NCBI GenBank assembly: GCA_043759735.1
Contig: JAYUQC010000073.1
Coordinates: 25,729-89,728 of the forward strand
Length of the DNA: 64,000 nt
DNA from: CAISIP01 sp043759735
Lineage (GTDB): Bacteria; Pseudomonadota; Gammaproteobacteria; Burkholderiales; Burkholderiaceae_C
Direction of reading: 5' to 3'
Part shown: positions 1 through 8,537 of the stretch, in pieces
How positions within the stretch are numbered: position 1 is the stretch's first letter
Layout of the letters: each line of letters starts with the position of its first letter
Program-made: the position numbers and the translations under genes
Notes under the pieces: generated by a model
What the model was told of the DNA's origin: nothing
What the model saw: only the letters and a program-made list of their open reading frames with translations
Database searches by the model: none

Positions 1-1
1 A

Positions 2-1513
2 ATCGTGCGCCTGGAATGCAAGGTGCCCTGGTCCGTGTACCGGCCGGCGATGGTGGTGGGCGACTCCACGACCGGCGAGATGGACAAGATCGACGGCCCC
101 TACTACTTCTTCAAGCTGATCCAGCGCATGCGCCAGCTATTGCCGCCGTGGATGCCATCGATTGGCCTTGAGGGCGGGCGCATCAATATCGTACCGGTCG
201 ACTTTGTCGTAGGCGCGCTCGATACCATCAGCCACAAGAACGGCATCACGAAGAAGTGCTTTCACCTGGTGGACCCGGTTGGCTACCGGGTGGGCGACGT
301 GCTCGACATCTTCAGCAAGGCGGCCCATGCGCCCAAGATGAACCTGTTCGTCAACGCAGCGCTGCTGGGATTCATTCCGCGCAGTGTGACCAAGGGCCTG
401 ATGGCGCTGGCGCCGGTGCGCCGGGTGCGCAATGCGGTGTTGAAGGACCTCGGCCTGCCCGAGGACATGCTGACCTTTGTCAACTATCCAACACGATTCG
501 ATTGCCGCGAAACCCTGGCCCAGCTCAAGGGCTCGGGCGTCGAATGCCCGAATCTGAAGGACTACGCATGGCGCATCTGGGATTACTGGGAACGGCACCT
601 GGACCCGGACCTGCACATCGACCGATCGCTGCGCGGAACCGTCACAGGCAAGGTCGTGCTGGTGACCGGCGGTTCTTCGGGCATCGGCCTGGCGGCTGCA
701 CACAAGTTTGCCGAAGCCGGCGCCACCACCATCATCTGCGGGCGCGACGCCGACAAGCTGGAGGAGGCGCGCAAGGAGGCCAGGGCCAAGGGGTATGCCT
801 TCATTGCCTACCCGGCCGACATCGCCGACATGGCCGATTGCGACCGCTTCATCAAGTTGCTGCACGACAACCATGGCGGCGTTGATTTCCTGATCAACAA
901 CGCGGGTCGATCGATCCGGCGCGCAATCGAGTCGAGCTACGACCGTTTCCACGACTATGAGCGCACCATGCAGCTCAACTATTTTGGTTGCCTGCGGGTC
1001 ACGATGGGCATATTGCCGGGGATGGCGGCGAAGAAAAAGGGCCATGTGGTCAACATCAGCTCGATCGGCGTGTTGACCAATGCGCCACGATTCTCGGCCT
1101 ATGTGGCGTCCAAGGCCGCGCTCGACGCCTGGACGCGCTGCGCCTCCAGCGAGTTCGCCGACCAGGGCATCTCGTTTACCACGATCAACATGCCGCTGGT
1201 GCGCACGCCCATGATCGCCCCGACCGGTTTGTACAACAACGTGCCCACACTGTCTCCCGAAGAGGCGGCCGACATGATTGCCCAGGCCTGCATCTTCAAG
1301 CCGGTACGCGTTGCGACCCGGCTGGGCATGACCGGCCAGCTGATGCACGCCCTGGCGCCGCGCGTGGCGCAAATCGCCATGAACACCAGTTTTCGCATGT
1401 TTCCGGACTCCAGCGCGGCCAAGGGGGCCAAGCCAGGCGAGAAACCGGCCAAGCAGCAGCTGTCGGCGGAGGCGATCGCGATGCAGCAGATGATGCGGGG
1501 GATACACTTTTAG
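2..1513 (+). CDS. SDR-family oxidoreductase with two Rossmann domains (5' partial)
   Basis: The gene is already open at the window edge, so its true start lies upstream. The visible 503 codons begin in the last third of an extended-SDR/thioester-reductase-like domain (about residues 1-200). A complete classical SDR follows, with the cofactor motif TGGSSGIG near base 665, NNAG near 897 and the catalytic YxxxK (Tyr codon 1100, Lys codon 1112). Tandem proteins of this type are generally annotated as fatty-acyl or lipid-modifying oxidoreductases, but the substrate cannot be read here. A 10-bp inverted repeat follows the stop codon, and the polysaccharide cluster begins after it. I see no sign that this gene belongs to that cluster. 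Certain as an SDR; the role is unknown. Confidence 0.85.
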   Translation: MVRLECKVPWSVYRPAMVVGDSTTGEMDKIDGPYYFFKLIQRMRQLLPPWMPSIGLEGGRINIVPVDFVVGALDTISHKNGITKKCFHLVDPVGYRVGDVLDIFSKAAHAPKMNLFVNAALLGFIPRSVTKGLMALAPVRRVRNAVLKDLGLPEDMLTFVNYPTRFDCRETLAQLKGSGVECPNLKDYAWRIWDYWERHLDPDLHIDRSLRGTVTGKVVLVTGGSSGIGLAAAHKFAEAGATTIICGRDADKLEEARKEARAKGYAFIAYPADIADMADCDRFIKLLHDNHGGVDFLINNAGRSIRRAIESSYDRFHDYERTMQLNYFGCLRVTMGILPGMAAKKKGHVVNISSIGVLTNAPRFSAYVASKAALDAWTRCASSEFADQGISFTTINMPLVRTPMIAPTGLYNNVPTLSPEEAADMIAQACIFKPVRVATRLGMTGQLMHALAPRVAQIAMNTSFRMFPDSSAAKGAKPGEKPAKQQLSAEAIAMQQMMRGIHF

Positions 1514-1536
1514 GATTCTGCGCAGCAAAGGCCTGC

Positions 1537-1570
1537 GTCACCTGCCGGGCGCTCGCTCTGGGCAGGTGAC
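1537..1570. terminator. Perfect 10-bp inverted repeat, possible terminator or boundary hairpin
   Basis: GTCACCTGCC at 1537-1546 is perfectly complementary to GGCAGGTGAC at 1561-1570, leaving a 14-nt loop. It sits 24 bases after the SDR stop and before the first polysaccharide gene. No run of T follows, so a classical intrinsic terminator is not proven. A GATAAT hexamer at 1585-1590 could be a -10 element for the cluster, but I found no convincing -35 element. Confidence 0.4.
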
Positions 1571-1695
1571 CTCTGATTCGGTGGGATAATCCGGCGACTT
1601 CCCGCACCGGGACCAACAGCCTGCACCGGTTGTCGACCCGATCGGCAGCCGGCCAGGACTGGCGTGTCCGTGCGACGATCTTGATTATTCCGACA

Positions 1696-2757
1696 ATGCG
1701 CCACTATCCCGCTCCCGTACTGGACCGCAAGATTCGATTTGCGCTGATCGGCTGCGGCCGAATTGCCAAGAACCATTTTTCGGCCTTGGTCAAACACGCT
1801 GATCGATGCGAGTTGTTGGACGTTTGCGATATCGATCCGACGGCTTTGGCCAGCGCCGAAAGAGATACGGGCGCGCGGGGGCATTCGAACCTGACCGCCT
1901 TGCTCGCTGCGACGAATGCCGACATCGTGATCCTGACAACCCCAAGCGGCCTGCATTCGGAACAGGCGATGGAAATCGCGGCCAGCGGGCGCCATGTCAT
2001 GACCGAGAAGCCGATGGCGACCCGCTGGCATGACGGCTTGCGGATGGTCAAGGCCTGTGATGACGCGGCCGTAAGGCTGTTTGTTGTCAAGCAAAACCGG
2101 CGCAACGATACCCTGCAACTGCTCAAGCGCGCAGTGAACCAGGGGCGGTTCGGCCGCATTTACATGGTCAACATCAATGTCTTCTGGACCCGGCCTCAGG
2201 AGTACTACGACAGTGCTGCCTGGCGCGGTACCTGGGAGTTCGACGGCGGTGCCTTCATGAATCAGGCCAGCCACTATGTGGATCTGCTGGACTGGATCGT
2301 CGGGCCGATCGAAAGCCTGCAGGCCTATACCGGGACGCTGGCGCGCAATATCGAGGTGGAGGACACCGGTGTGGTCAGCGTCAAATGGCGCTCGGGTGCA
2401 TTGGGTTCCATGAACGTGACCATGCTGACCTATCCCAAGAACCTGGAAGGCAGTATCACGATCCTGGGAGAAACCGGCACCGTGCGGATCGGCGGCGTGG
2501 CCGTCAACGAGATTCAGCACTGGGAATTTGCCGAGCCGCACGAAGACGACCAGAAGATCGCGGGTGCCAGTTACGCCACCACGTCGGTCTATGGCTTCGG
2601 CCATCCCTTGTATTACGACAATGTGATCAACGTATTGCGTGGCGAGGCCGAGCCCGAGACCGATGGACGCGAAGGTCTGAAGTCGCTCGAGGTACTGATC
2701 GCCTTGTACCTGTCGGCGCGCGACGGCAAGCGCATTGCACTGCCACTGGACTACTGA
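1696..2757 (+). CDS. wlbA: UDP-N-acetylglucosaminuronate 3-dehydrogenase (Gfo/Idh/MocA family)
   Basis: Predicted to oxidise C3 of UDP-GlcNAc-uronic acid with NAD+, the step before 3-amination in UDP-ManNAc3NAcA synthesis (WlbA of Bordetella, WbpB of Pseudomonas). The N-terminal Rossmann motif GCGRIAKNH follows the chosen start closely. The conserved EKP motif, whose Lys105 is expected to be catalytic, is at residues 104-106. A GGAFMNQASHYVD segment matches the family's substrate-site region. The frame is open back to 1630, but those 22 extra residues do not look like protein, so I use the ATG at 1696 (353 aa). Acetyltransferase, aminotransferase and epimerase genes follow directly in the wlbABCD order, which makes the assignment firm. 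Confidence 0.9.
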   Translation: MRHYPAPVLDRKIRFALIGCGRIAKNHFSALVKHADRCELLDVCDIDPTALASAERDTGARGHSNLTALLAATNADIVILTTPSGLHSEQAMEIAASGRHVMTEKPMATRWHDGLRMVKACDDAAVRLFVVKQNRRNDTLQLLKRAVNQGRFGRIYMVNINVFWTRPQEYYDSAAWRGTWEFDGGAFMNQASHYVDLLDWIVGPIESLQAYTGTLARNIEVEDTGVVSVKWRSGALGSMNVTMLTYPKNLEGSITILGETGTVRIGGVAVNEIQHWEFAEPHEDDQKIAGASYATTSVYGFGHPLYYDNVINVLRGEAEPETDGREGLKSLEVLIALYLSARDGKRIALPLDY

Positions 2758-2759
2758 GC

Positions 2760-3353
2760 ATGGCCGCGGTGATCCACGCCACTGCGATCGTGGATACAGG
2801 CGCCCAGATCGGCGACGGCACGCGCATCTGGCACTGGGTGCATGTGAGCCCGAAGGCCCGCATCGGCAAAGGCTGTTCCCTGGGGCAGGGTGTGTATGTC
2901 GGCAATGATGTGGTGATTGGCGACAACGTCAAGATCCAGAACAACGTGTCGGTCTACGACGCGGTGTCGCTCGAGGACGACGTTTTCTGCGGCCCGAGCA
3001 TGGTGTTCACCAACGTCTACAACCCGCGATCGGCGGTGACCCGCAAGGATGAGTACCGGCGCACGCTGGTACGCCGCGGCGCGACGCTGGGGGCCAATTG
3101 CACCATCGTTTGCGGCACGACGATTGGCGCCTTCGCGTTTGTCGGTGCCGGCGCGGTCATCAACAAGGATGTGCCCGATTTTGCGCTGATGGTGGGTGTT
3201 CCGGCACGGCAGGTGGGCTGGATGAGCCGGTTCGGCGAACGGTTGGACTTGCCGCTGAAGGGCAATGGCGAGACGCGTTGTCCGCACACCGCAGACTTGT
3301 ACAAACTCCAGGGCGGCGTCTGTACGTTGCAACAACAAGGGGAAACACAATGA
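2760..3353 (+). CDS. wlbB: UDP-3-amino-sugar N-acetyltransferase (left-handed beta-helix)
   Basis: Predicted to acetylate the 3-amino group of UDP-GlcNAc3NA with acetyl-CoA, giving UDP-GlcNAc3NAcA (WlbB/WbpD). The 197-residue protein is mostly hexapeptide repeats (for example ARIGKG, VVIGDN, VKIQNN), as expected for a trimeric beta-helix acyltransferase, and its length matches the family. The ATG lies 2 bases after the wlbA stop, and the stop overlaps the next start as ATGA, so translation is probably coupled. Confidence is high because pathway partners flank it. Confidence 0.9.
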   Translation: MAAVIHATAIVDTGAQIGDGTRIWHWVHVSPKARIGKGCSLGQGVYVGNDVVIGDNVKIQNNVSVYDAVSLEDDVFCGPSMVFTNVYNPRSAVTRKDEYRRTLVRRGATLGANCTIVCGTTIGAFAFVGAGAVINKDVPDFALMVGVPARQVGWMSRFGERLDLPLKGNGETRCPHTADLYKLQGGVCTLQQQGETQ

Positions 3354-4513
3354 GTGCCGCTCTGAAGGAGGCCGGGAGCCTGCCCAAGCTAGATTTCGTC
3401 GATCTCAAGACCCAGTACCGGGCCTTGAAGCCGAGTGTCGATGCACGCATGCAGAAAGTGCTCGACCACGGCCAGTACATCATGGGGCCTGAGGTCGTGG
3501 AACTGGAGCAGCGCCTGGCTGAGTATGCCGGGACCCGGCATTGCATAACCTGCGCCTCGGGTACCGAGGCGTTGTTGATAGCGTTGATGGCGCTTGGTAT
3601 CGGCCCTGGCGATGAGGTGATCACATCGCCATTCACATTCGTCGCCACCGCAGAGATGATCGTATTGGCGGGAGCCACGCCGGTCTATGTCGATATCGAG
3701 CCCGACACCTGCCTCATGGATGCATGCCTGATCGAAGCCAAGATCACGCCGCGCACCAAGGCCATCATGCCGGTATCGCTGTACGGGCAGGTCTGCGACA
3801 TGGCAGCCATCAACGCGTTGGCCGCGCGGCACGGCCAGATTGCCGTCATCGAGGATGCTGCGCAGAGCTTCGGGTCGACCTACTGGGGTGGCGACGGCAG
3901 CCGGCGCAAGAGTTGCAACCTGTCGACGATCGGCTGCACCAGCTTCTTCCCGAGCAAGCCGCTGGGCTGTTACGGTGATGGCGGCGCGATTTTCAGCGAC
4001 GATGATGCGCTGGTCAAGGCGATGCGCGAAGTGCGCACCCATGGCCAGGAGCGGCGTTACTACCACACCCGCATCGGCGTTGGGGGCCGGATGGATACGC
4101 TGCAATGCGCCGTGGTGCTGGCCAAGATGGAGCGGTTCGAGTGGGAGGTTGAGCGCCGCCTTGAACTGGGTCGGCAATACCAGGCGCGGATAGAGTCAGC
4201 CGGGCTGCCGGTGGGCCTGGTGCAGGTGCGTCCCGACCGGGACAGCGTGTTCGCCCAGTACACGGTGTTCGTCGAGAACCGGGACGCGGTGCAGAAAGGA
4301 CTGCAGGAACTGGGAGTTCCGACCGCGGTGCATTACCCCATTTCGCTCAACCGCCAGCCGGCATACCAGAACGAAAGTTCTGCGGCGGAAACGGTGCACA
4401 GCCATTGGGCGGCGCAGCGCGTGATGAGTCTGCCATTCAGCCCCGACCTGACCGACGCGCAGATGGAGCGGGTGGTGGATGCACTGGACACGGTGGTAAG
4501 CCGTACCAGCTAG
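3350..4513 (+). CDS. wlbC: PLP-dependent UDP-3-keto-sugar aminotransferase (DegT/DnrJ/EryC1)
   Basis: Predicted to transaminate the C3 ketone made by WlbA, using glutamate and pyridoxal phosphate (WlbC/WbpE). The 387-residue protein has the DegT/DnrJ/EryC1 layout: an N-terminal DLKTQYRALK segment, a GTEA phosphate-binding turn, the IEDAAQSFG motif with the PLP-contacting Asp, and FFPSKPLG with the Schiff-base Lys203. The reading frame is open far upstream, but the ATG at 3350 overlaps the wlbB stop and gives the family length. In related systems this enzyme and WlbA act as a pair that recycles NAD+ through 2-oxoglutarate. Confidence 0.92.
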   Translation: MSAALKEAGSLPKLDFVDLKTQYRALKPSVDARMQKVLDHGQYIMGPEVVELEQRLAEYAGTRHCITCASGTEALLIALMALGIGPGDEVITSPFTFVATAEMIVLAGATPVYVDIEPDTCLMDACLIEAKITPRTKAIMPVSLYGQVCDMAAINALAARHGQIAVIEDAAQSFGSTYWGGDGSRRKSCNLSTIGCTSFFPSKPLGCYGDGGAIFSDDDALVKAMREVRTHGQERRYYHTRIGVGGRMDTLQCAVVLAKMERFEWEVERRLELGRQYQARIESAGLPVGLVQVRPDRDSVFAQYTVFVENRDAVQKGLQELGVPTAVHYPISLNRQPAYQNESSAAETVHSHWAAQRVMSLPFSPDLTDAQMERVVDALDTVVSRTS

Positions 4514-4676
4514 GCGGCCGCGCCGCCATTGAATCGTCAGGGGTCGGATGCCAGCCTGCGGGATGCCGCCGATGCCGAAGCCGGGACATGGCGGACCATG
4601 GCGACAGCTTGCACATCGCGGTTACATGCAGGGCGGCAGGTTTGAGCGGGATTGACTTGATGCCTGACAGGAAAGC

Positions 4677-4683
4677 AAGGGAG
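4677..4683 (+). promoter_or_regulatory. Strong ribosome binding site of wlbD
   Basis: AAGGGAG lies 8 bases before the ATG at 4692 and fixes that start. It follows a 178-base gap after wlbC in which I see no gene. Confidence 0.6.
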
Positions 4684-4691
4684 CAGTTGGA

Positions 4692-5771
4692 ATGAAAATC
4701 GTCACCGTGGTGGGCGCGCGGCCCCAGTTCATCAAGGCCGCAGTCGTATCACGTGGCATTCGGGATCTGTACGCAGGAACGATCCACGAAGTACTGGTGC
4801 ATACCGGGCAGCATTACGACGAGAACATGTCGCGGGTGTTTTTCGACGAACTCGACATCCCCAAGCCCGCATACAACCTCGAGGTATCGGGCGGAAACCA
4901 TGGCGCGATGACCGGGCGTATGCTGGAGGCTGTCGAAAACGTGCTGCTGACCGAAAAGCCGGATTGGCTGCTGGTGTATGGCGACACCAATTCGACACTG
5001 GCCGGCGCGCTGGCCGCGGCCAAACTGCATATCCCGGTGGCCCATGTCGAAGCCGGGCTACGCTCGTTCAACATGCGCATGCCAGAGGAAGTCAATCGCA
5101 TCCTGACCGACAGGGTCTCGTCGATGCTGTTTTGCCCGACCGACGCTGCCGTGCGGAACCTGGCGGCCGAGGGCATTGAAGATGGCGTGTTCAATGTCGG
5201 TGATGTCATGTACGACGCCGCGTTGTTCTACCGTGATCGCGCGCGGCTGCACAGTCCGATCCTCGGCAGCCTGCAATTGAAGCACCAGGGATTCGCGCTG
5301 GCGACCTGTCACCGAGCGGAAAATACCGACGACCGCGACTGCCTGGAAGCGATCCTGGAGGCGCTGGTCGAGGTGGCGAAGCAGTTGCCCGTGGTGTTGC
5401 CGCTGCATCCCAGGACGCGCAAGCTGATCGGCGAATTCGGACTGTCAGAACACCTGGACCGGTTGCTGGTGACCGATCCACTCCCTTACCTGGACATGGT
5501 CGCGCTTGAACAGGCGGCGCGCATGATACTGACAGACTCGGGTGGCGTTCAGAAAGAAGCGTTCTTTTATGGCGTACCGTGCATCACGATGCGGGAGCAG
5601 ACTGAATGGGTGGAAACGGTCGATTCCGGGTGGAATCAGCTGGTGGGCGCCTCGGGCGAGTCGATCGCTTCGGCGGTCAGCGAAATTTTGGAGGGTCGTC
5701 GCACCCCGGTGGATTTGTCTGCTTACGGCAGTGGGCAAGCGGCTGGGCAAATCCTGACCCTTTTGCTCTAG
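4692..5771 (+). CDS. wlbD: UDP-GlcNAc3NAcA 2-epimerase (WecB family)
   Basis: Predicted to invert C2 of UDP-2,3-diacetamido-glucuronic acid to the manno form, the last Wlb/Wbp step (WlbD/WbpI). The 359-residue protein has the non-hydrolysing 2-epimerase signatures: VGARPQFIK at the N-terminus, HTGQHYDENM, the GDTNS segment, HVEAGLRS with the conserved Glu, CHRAENTD, and TDSGGVQKEAFF near the C-terminus. Plain UDP-GlcNAc 2-epimerase (WecB) is the alternative, but the position after wlbABC argues for the diacetamido substrate. A second WecB-type gene at 46230 sits in a different pathway. Confidence 0.88.
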   Translation: MKIVTVVGARPQFIKAAVVSRGIRDLYAGTIHEVLVHTGQHYDENMSRVFFDELDIPKPAYNLEVSGGNHGAMTGRMLEAVENVLLTEKPDWLLVYGDTNSTLAGALAAAKLHIPVAHVEAGLRSFNMRMPEEVNRILTDRVSSMLFCPTDAAVRNLAAEGIEDGVFNVGDVMYDAALFYRDRARLHSPILGSLQLKHQGFALATCHRAENTDDRDCLEAILEALVEVAKQLPVVLPLHPRTRKLIGEFGLSEHLDRLLVTDPLPYLDMVALEQAARMILTDSGGVQKEAFFYGVPCITMREQTEWVETVDSGWNQLVGASGESIASAVSEILEGRRTPVDLSAYGSGQAAGQILTLLL

Positions 5772-5958
5772 GCGTCTGACGGTGTTCCATCTTGATTGAT
5801 CGGGTGTTGGAGCAGACCGTGCGATTGCATCCGGAGGATCTGCCGCGCCTGGTTCAATGTCACACCGGGAGTGGTTGTCGCCTCCAAGCTGGCTGTTCCC
5901 GTATCGGAGGGCGCGCAAAACAAACCGCGATGCATGCAGGTGTCAGCAGCCAATATTT

Positions 5959-6741
5959 ATGAGTCCGATAACCATACTCTGGCGTCACCGCCACATCCTG
6001 CTGGCGACAACCATAACCGACATCCGTGGTCGTTTCAGGGGAACTGTGTTTGGATTGGTGTGGACGGTGTTGTATCCCATACTTTTCCTGGGCCTTTATG
6101 CCGTGGTTTACACGATGATCTTTCGCATTCGCGTTGCCGACTACGGTACGACGGACTATGTGCTGCTCATCTTCTGCGGATTGGTGCCCTTTCTCGGTTT
6201 TTCCGAGGCGCTGGGGACCGGCGTTGGCTCGGTTCTGGCCAACAAGGGCCTGATCAAAAATACGCTCTTTCCAGTTGAGCTGATCCCGGTGAAGGCTGTT
6301 TTGGCGAGTAGCGTGACGATGGTTGTCGGCCTGCTTTTGCTGATGTGCGTTCTGTGGGCGAGGGGCATCTTCTTGCCGACGCAATTGATGATTCCTTTGA
6401 TATTGGCCCTGCAATTGTGCTTCACCATTGGCCTGATCTGGCTGCTGTCGGCCATCAACGTATTCGTTCAGGACCTTGGTCAGATGGTCGCTATCCTGAT
6501 TCTGTTTCTCATGCTCGTCTCACCGATCGCGTACACGCAGGATATGATCCCGCGCGAACTGCTGCCGATCATGTATCCGAACCCGCTGTACTACCTGATC
6601 ATGTTGTATCGCGATGCCGCCTTTCTTGGGGTACTGCGTCCCGAGTTGCTGGGCATATTTACGTTGATCAGCATGGCGACGCTGCTGATTGGCGGCTTCG
6701 TGTTTGTCAGATTGAAGCCTTTGTTCGCTGACTATGTCTGA
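5959..6741 (+). CDS. wzm: O-antigen ABC transporter permease
   Basis: Inner-membrane half of an ABC-2 type polysaccharide exporter that moves undecaprenyl-linked glycan to the periplasm. The 260-residue protein starts with TILWRHRH, then ITDIRGRFRGTVFGLVW, a typical Wzm amphipathic segment, followed by about six hydrophobic spans. The frame is open from an ATG at 5857, but those 34 residues are rich in Arg, Cys and Pro and unlike the family, so I prefer the ATG at 5959. The stop overlaps the ATPase gene by 8 bases, the usual wzm-wzt coupling. The 187 bases upstream contain no gene. Confidence 0.9.
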   Translation: MSPITILWRHRHILLATTITDIRGRFRGTVFGLVWTVLYPILFLGLYAVVYTMIFRIRVADYGTTDYVLLIFCGLVPFLGFSEALGTGVGSVLANKGLIKNTLFPVELIPVKAVLASSVTMVVGLLLLMCVLWARGIFLPTQLMIPLILALQLCFTIGLIWLLSAINVFVQDLGQMVAILILFLMLVSPIAYTQDMIPRELLPIMYPNPLYYLIMLYRDAAFLGVLRPELLGIFTLISMATLLIGGFVFVRLKPLFADYV

Positions 6742-8512
6742 GCCGATCATCACGTTGGACCATGTGTCGAAGATGTACCGCATGTTCCACGCGCCGCGTT
6801 TTCGGATGATGGAAGCATTGGGATTGCCGGTTCATTCTTCGAGATATGACGAATTCTGGCCATTGCGAAACATCTCGCTGCAGGTCAGGCCAGGCGAGCG
6901 GCTGGGTCTGGTGGGAAGAAACGGCGCTGGAAAAAGCACGTTGCTCAAACTAATCGCCGGATTGCTGCAGCCCACCGAAGGCAGGATCGTGGTGCGTGGC
7001 AAGGTGCAGGCCCTGATGGAGCTTGGGACAGGATTCCACCCGGAGTTCACCGGCCGGGAGAATGTGCTGTCGTCGTTTGCATACCAGGGGGTCTCCGGGC
7101 GCGCGGCGGCGAATCTGCTTGACGATGTGCTCGATTTCTGCGAGCTTGAGGAATTCATTGACCGACCGGTGAAGACTTATTCGGCTGGCATGTATTCGCG
7201 GCTCGCGTTCGCAGCGTCTACGGCCGTCAAACCGGAGATACTCATCATTGACGAAATTCTGGGGGCTGGCGACGCCTATTTCGCCGGGAAATCGGCCAAA
7301 CGGATGCGAAGCCTCACCGCGGAAGGTTCGACGGTGCTGTTCGTGTCCCACGACATGTCGGCAGTGCAGATGATCTGCGACCGTGTGGTCTGGATCGAGC
7401 GCGGGCGCATTGTCGGTGATGGCGACCCGATCGAGATCGGGCGATCCTATGGCGCCTCGATTCGCAAGCAGGAAGAGTTGCGCCTGCGCGCTGTCAACCT
7501 GAAACTCAGTCGTGGTGACATGAGCGGGCTGCTGACGGACAACGAAAGCGATCGGGCGTTTGTGTTGCGTTTCGTCGCCGAAGCCGGGGGCCCGCCGAAG
7601 AACCCCGTGCGTGTTTATCGCATTGCCCTGGTGCATGCGGGCAAGGAGGTCGATCATGTCCAGGTGGGCGCCTCTCTGGATGACGATCGCGCCCAGCGGC
7701 TGCATCTGTTGACCAGCAAGGGCTATGTGGATTGGTCCGCTCCCAAGATGGATCCCCAAGGTGCCGGCTTCCGATTATTCGAGGACTGTGGTGGACAGTA
7801 TCGGCATGCGCCGTTCAGCGTGCGCGTCCCATTGGGTGTTGATGAACTCGAGGCGTTTTCACTGGTGATCGCGCACGGCGGCTGCGCCGGCAATGACGTC
7901 GTGTTGTGCCAGGTGTTTGACGGCACGGAGTACCGGACAATTGGCAAGCTGGACCGGGCCAGCACAGACTCATCCGTTCCCATCGCGCAGGGCTTCGAAC
8001 TGGTCAAGGCGTTGGGGGTTCCGCAAGGGGAGTCGCCGCCAAGATCGGTGGTCCGCTCCGAGCATGTCTATGGCAATGGATTGGCTCGCATCGATGCTGT
8101 CGATTTCCTGAACGGCGAAGGTGAATCAAGGCGGGTGTTCGCGTTTGGTGAGCCGATGGTCGTGGCCGTCGACTGGACCGCCAATCGAGCCTTGCCCGAC
8201 ATGGCCTTCGGTGTTTGTGTGTATGGCATGGATGGAAGTTGTGTGTCGCAGGTGGTCTCGCCATTCGTCGCTGCAACTGACGAACACCGATCCGGTCACG
8301 CCATGGCCCGATTTGATCCGCTTCGAATAGGGATTGGCGAGTATGTAGTGACGGTAGGAATCTTTCAGGGCTGGACCGAGTCGCAGACTGTCGGGCAGCA
8401 ACCGCTGGACGTTCAGAATCGCAGCCATCGGATCAAGATCATTGCGCCAGATCACGTCCGGATGAACTGCGGCACGGTGGTGCATGCGGTCGCGTGGAGT
8501 AACTGGCCATGA
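6734..8512 (+). CDS. wzt: O-antigen ABC transporter ATPase with long C-terminal extension
   Basis: Cytoplasmic ATPase partner of the preceding permease. Residues 1 to about 240 form the nucleotide-binding domain, with Walker A GRNGAGKST (61-69), signature YSAGMYSRL, Walker B ILIIDEILG and the switch His in VSHDM. Residues from about 430 to 592 resemble the Wzt C-terminal beta-sandwich, which in known systems binds the modified chain end. Between them, about residues 255-425, is a further beta-rich segment I cannot assign. At 592 residues the protein is longer than common Wzt proteins. The extension suggests recognition of a capped, non-reducing end, and methyltransferase domains lie downstream. 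Confidence 0.9.
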   Translation: MSEPIITLDHVSKMYRMFHAPRFRMMEALGLPVHSSRYDEFWPLRNISLQVRPGERLGLVGRNGAGKSTLLKLIAGLLQPTEGRIVVRGKVQALMELGTGFHPEFTGRENVLSSFAYQGVSGRAAANLLDDVLDFCELEEFIDRPVKTYSAGMYSRLAFAASTAVKPEILIIDEILGAGDAYFAGKSAKRMRSLTAEGSTVLFVSHDMSAVQMICDRVVWIERGRIVGDGDPIEIGRSYGASIRKQEELRLRAVNLKLSRGDMSGLLTDNESDRAFVLRFVAEAGGPPKNPVRVYRIALVHAGKEVDHVQVGASLDDDRAQRLHLLTSKGYVDWSAPKMDPQGAGFRLFEDCGGQYRHAPFSVRVPLGVDELEAFSLVIAHGGCAGNDVVLCQVFDGTEYRTIGKLDRASTDSSVPIAQGFELVKALGVPQGESPPRSVVRSEHVYGNGLARIDAVDFLNGEGESRRVFAFGEPMVVAVDWTANRALPDMAFGVCVYGMDGSCVSQVVSPFVAATDEHRSGHAMARFDPLRIGIGEYVVTVGIFQGWTESQTVGQQPLDVQNRSHRIKIIAPDHVRMNCGTVVHAVAWSNWP

Positions 8513-8537
8513 GAATGGCTGTGATGTTGACCCTTCG

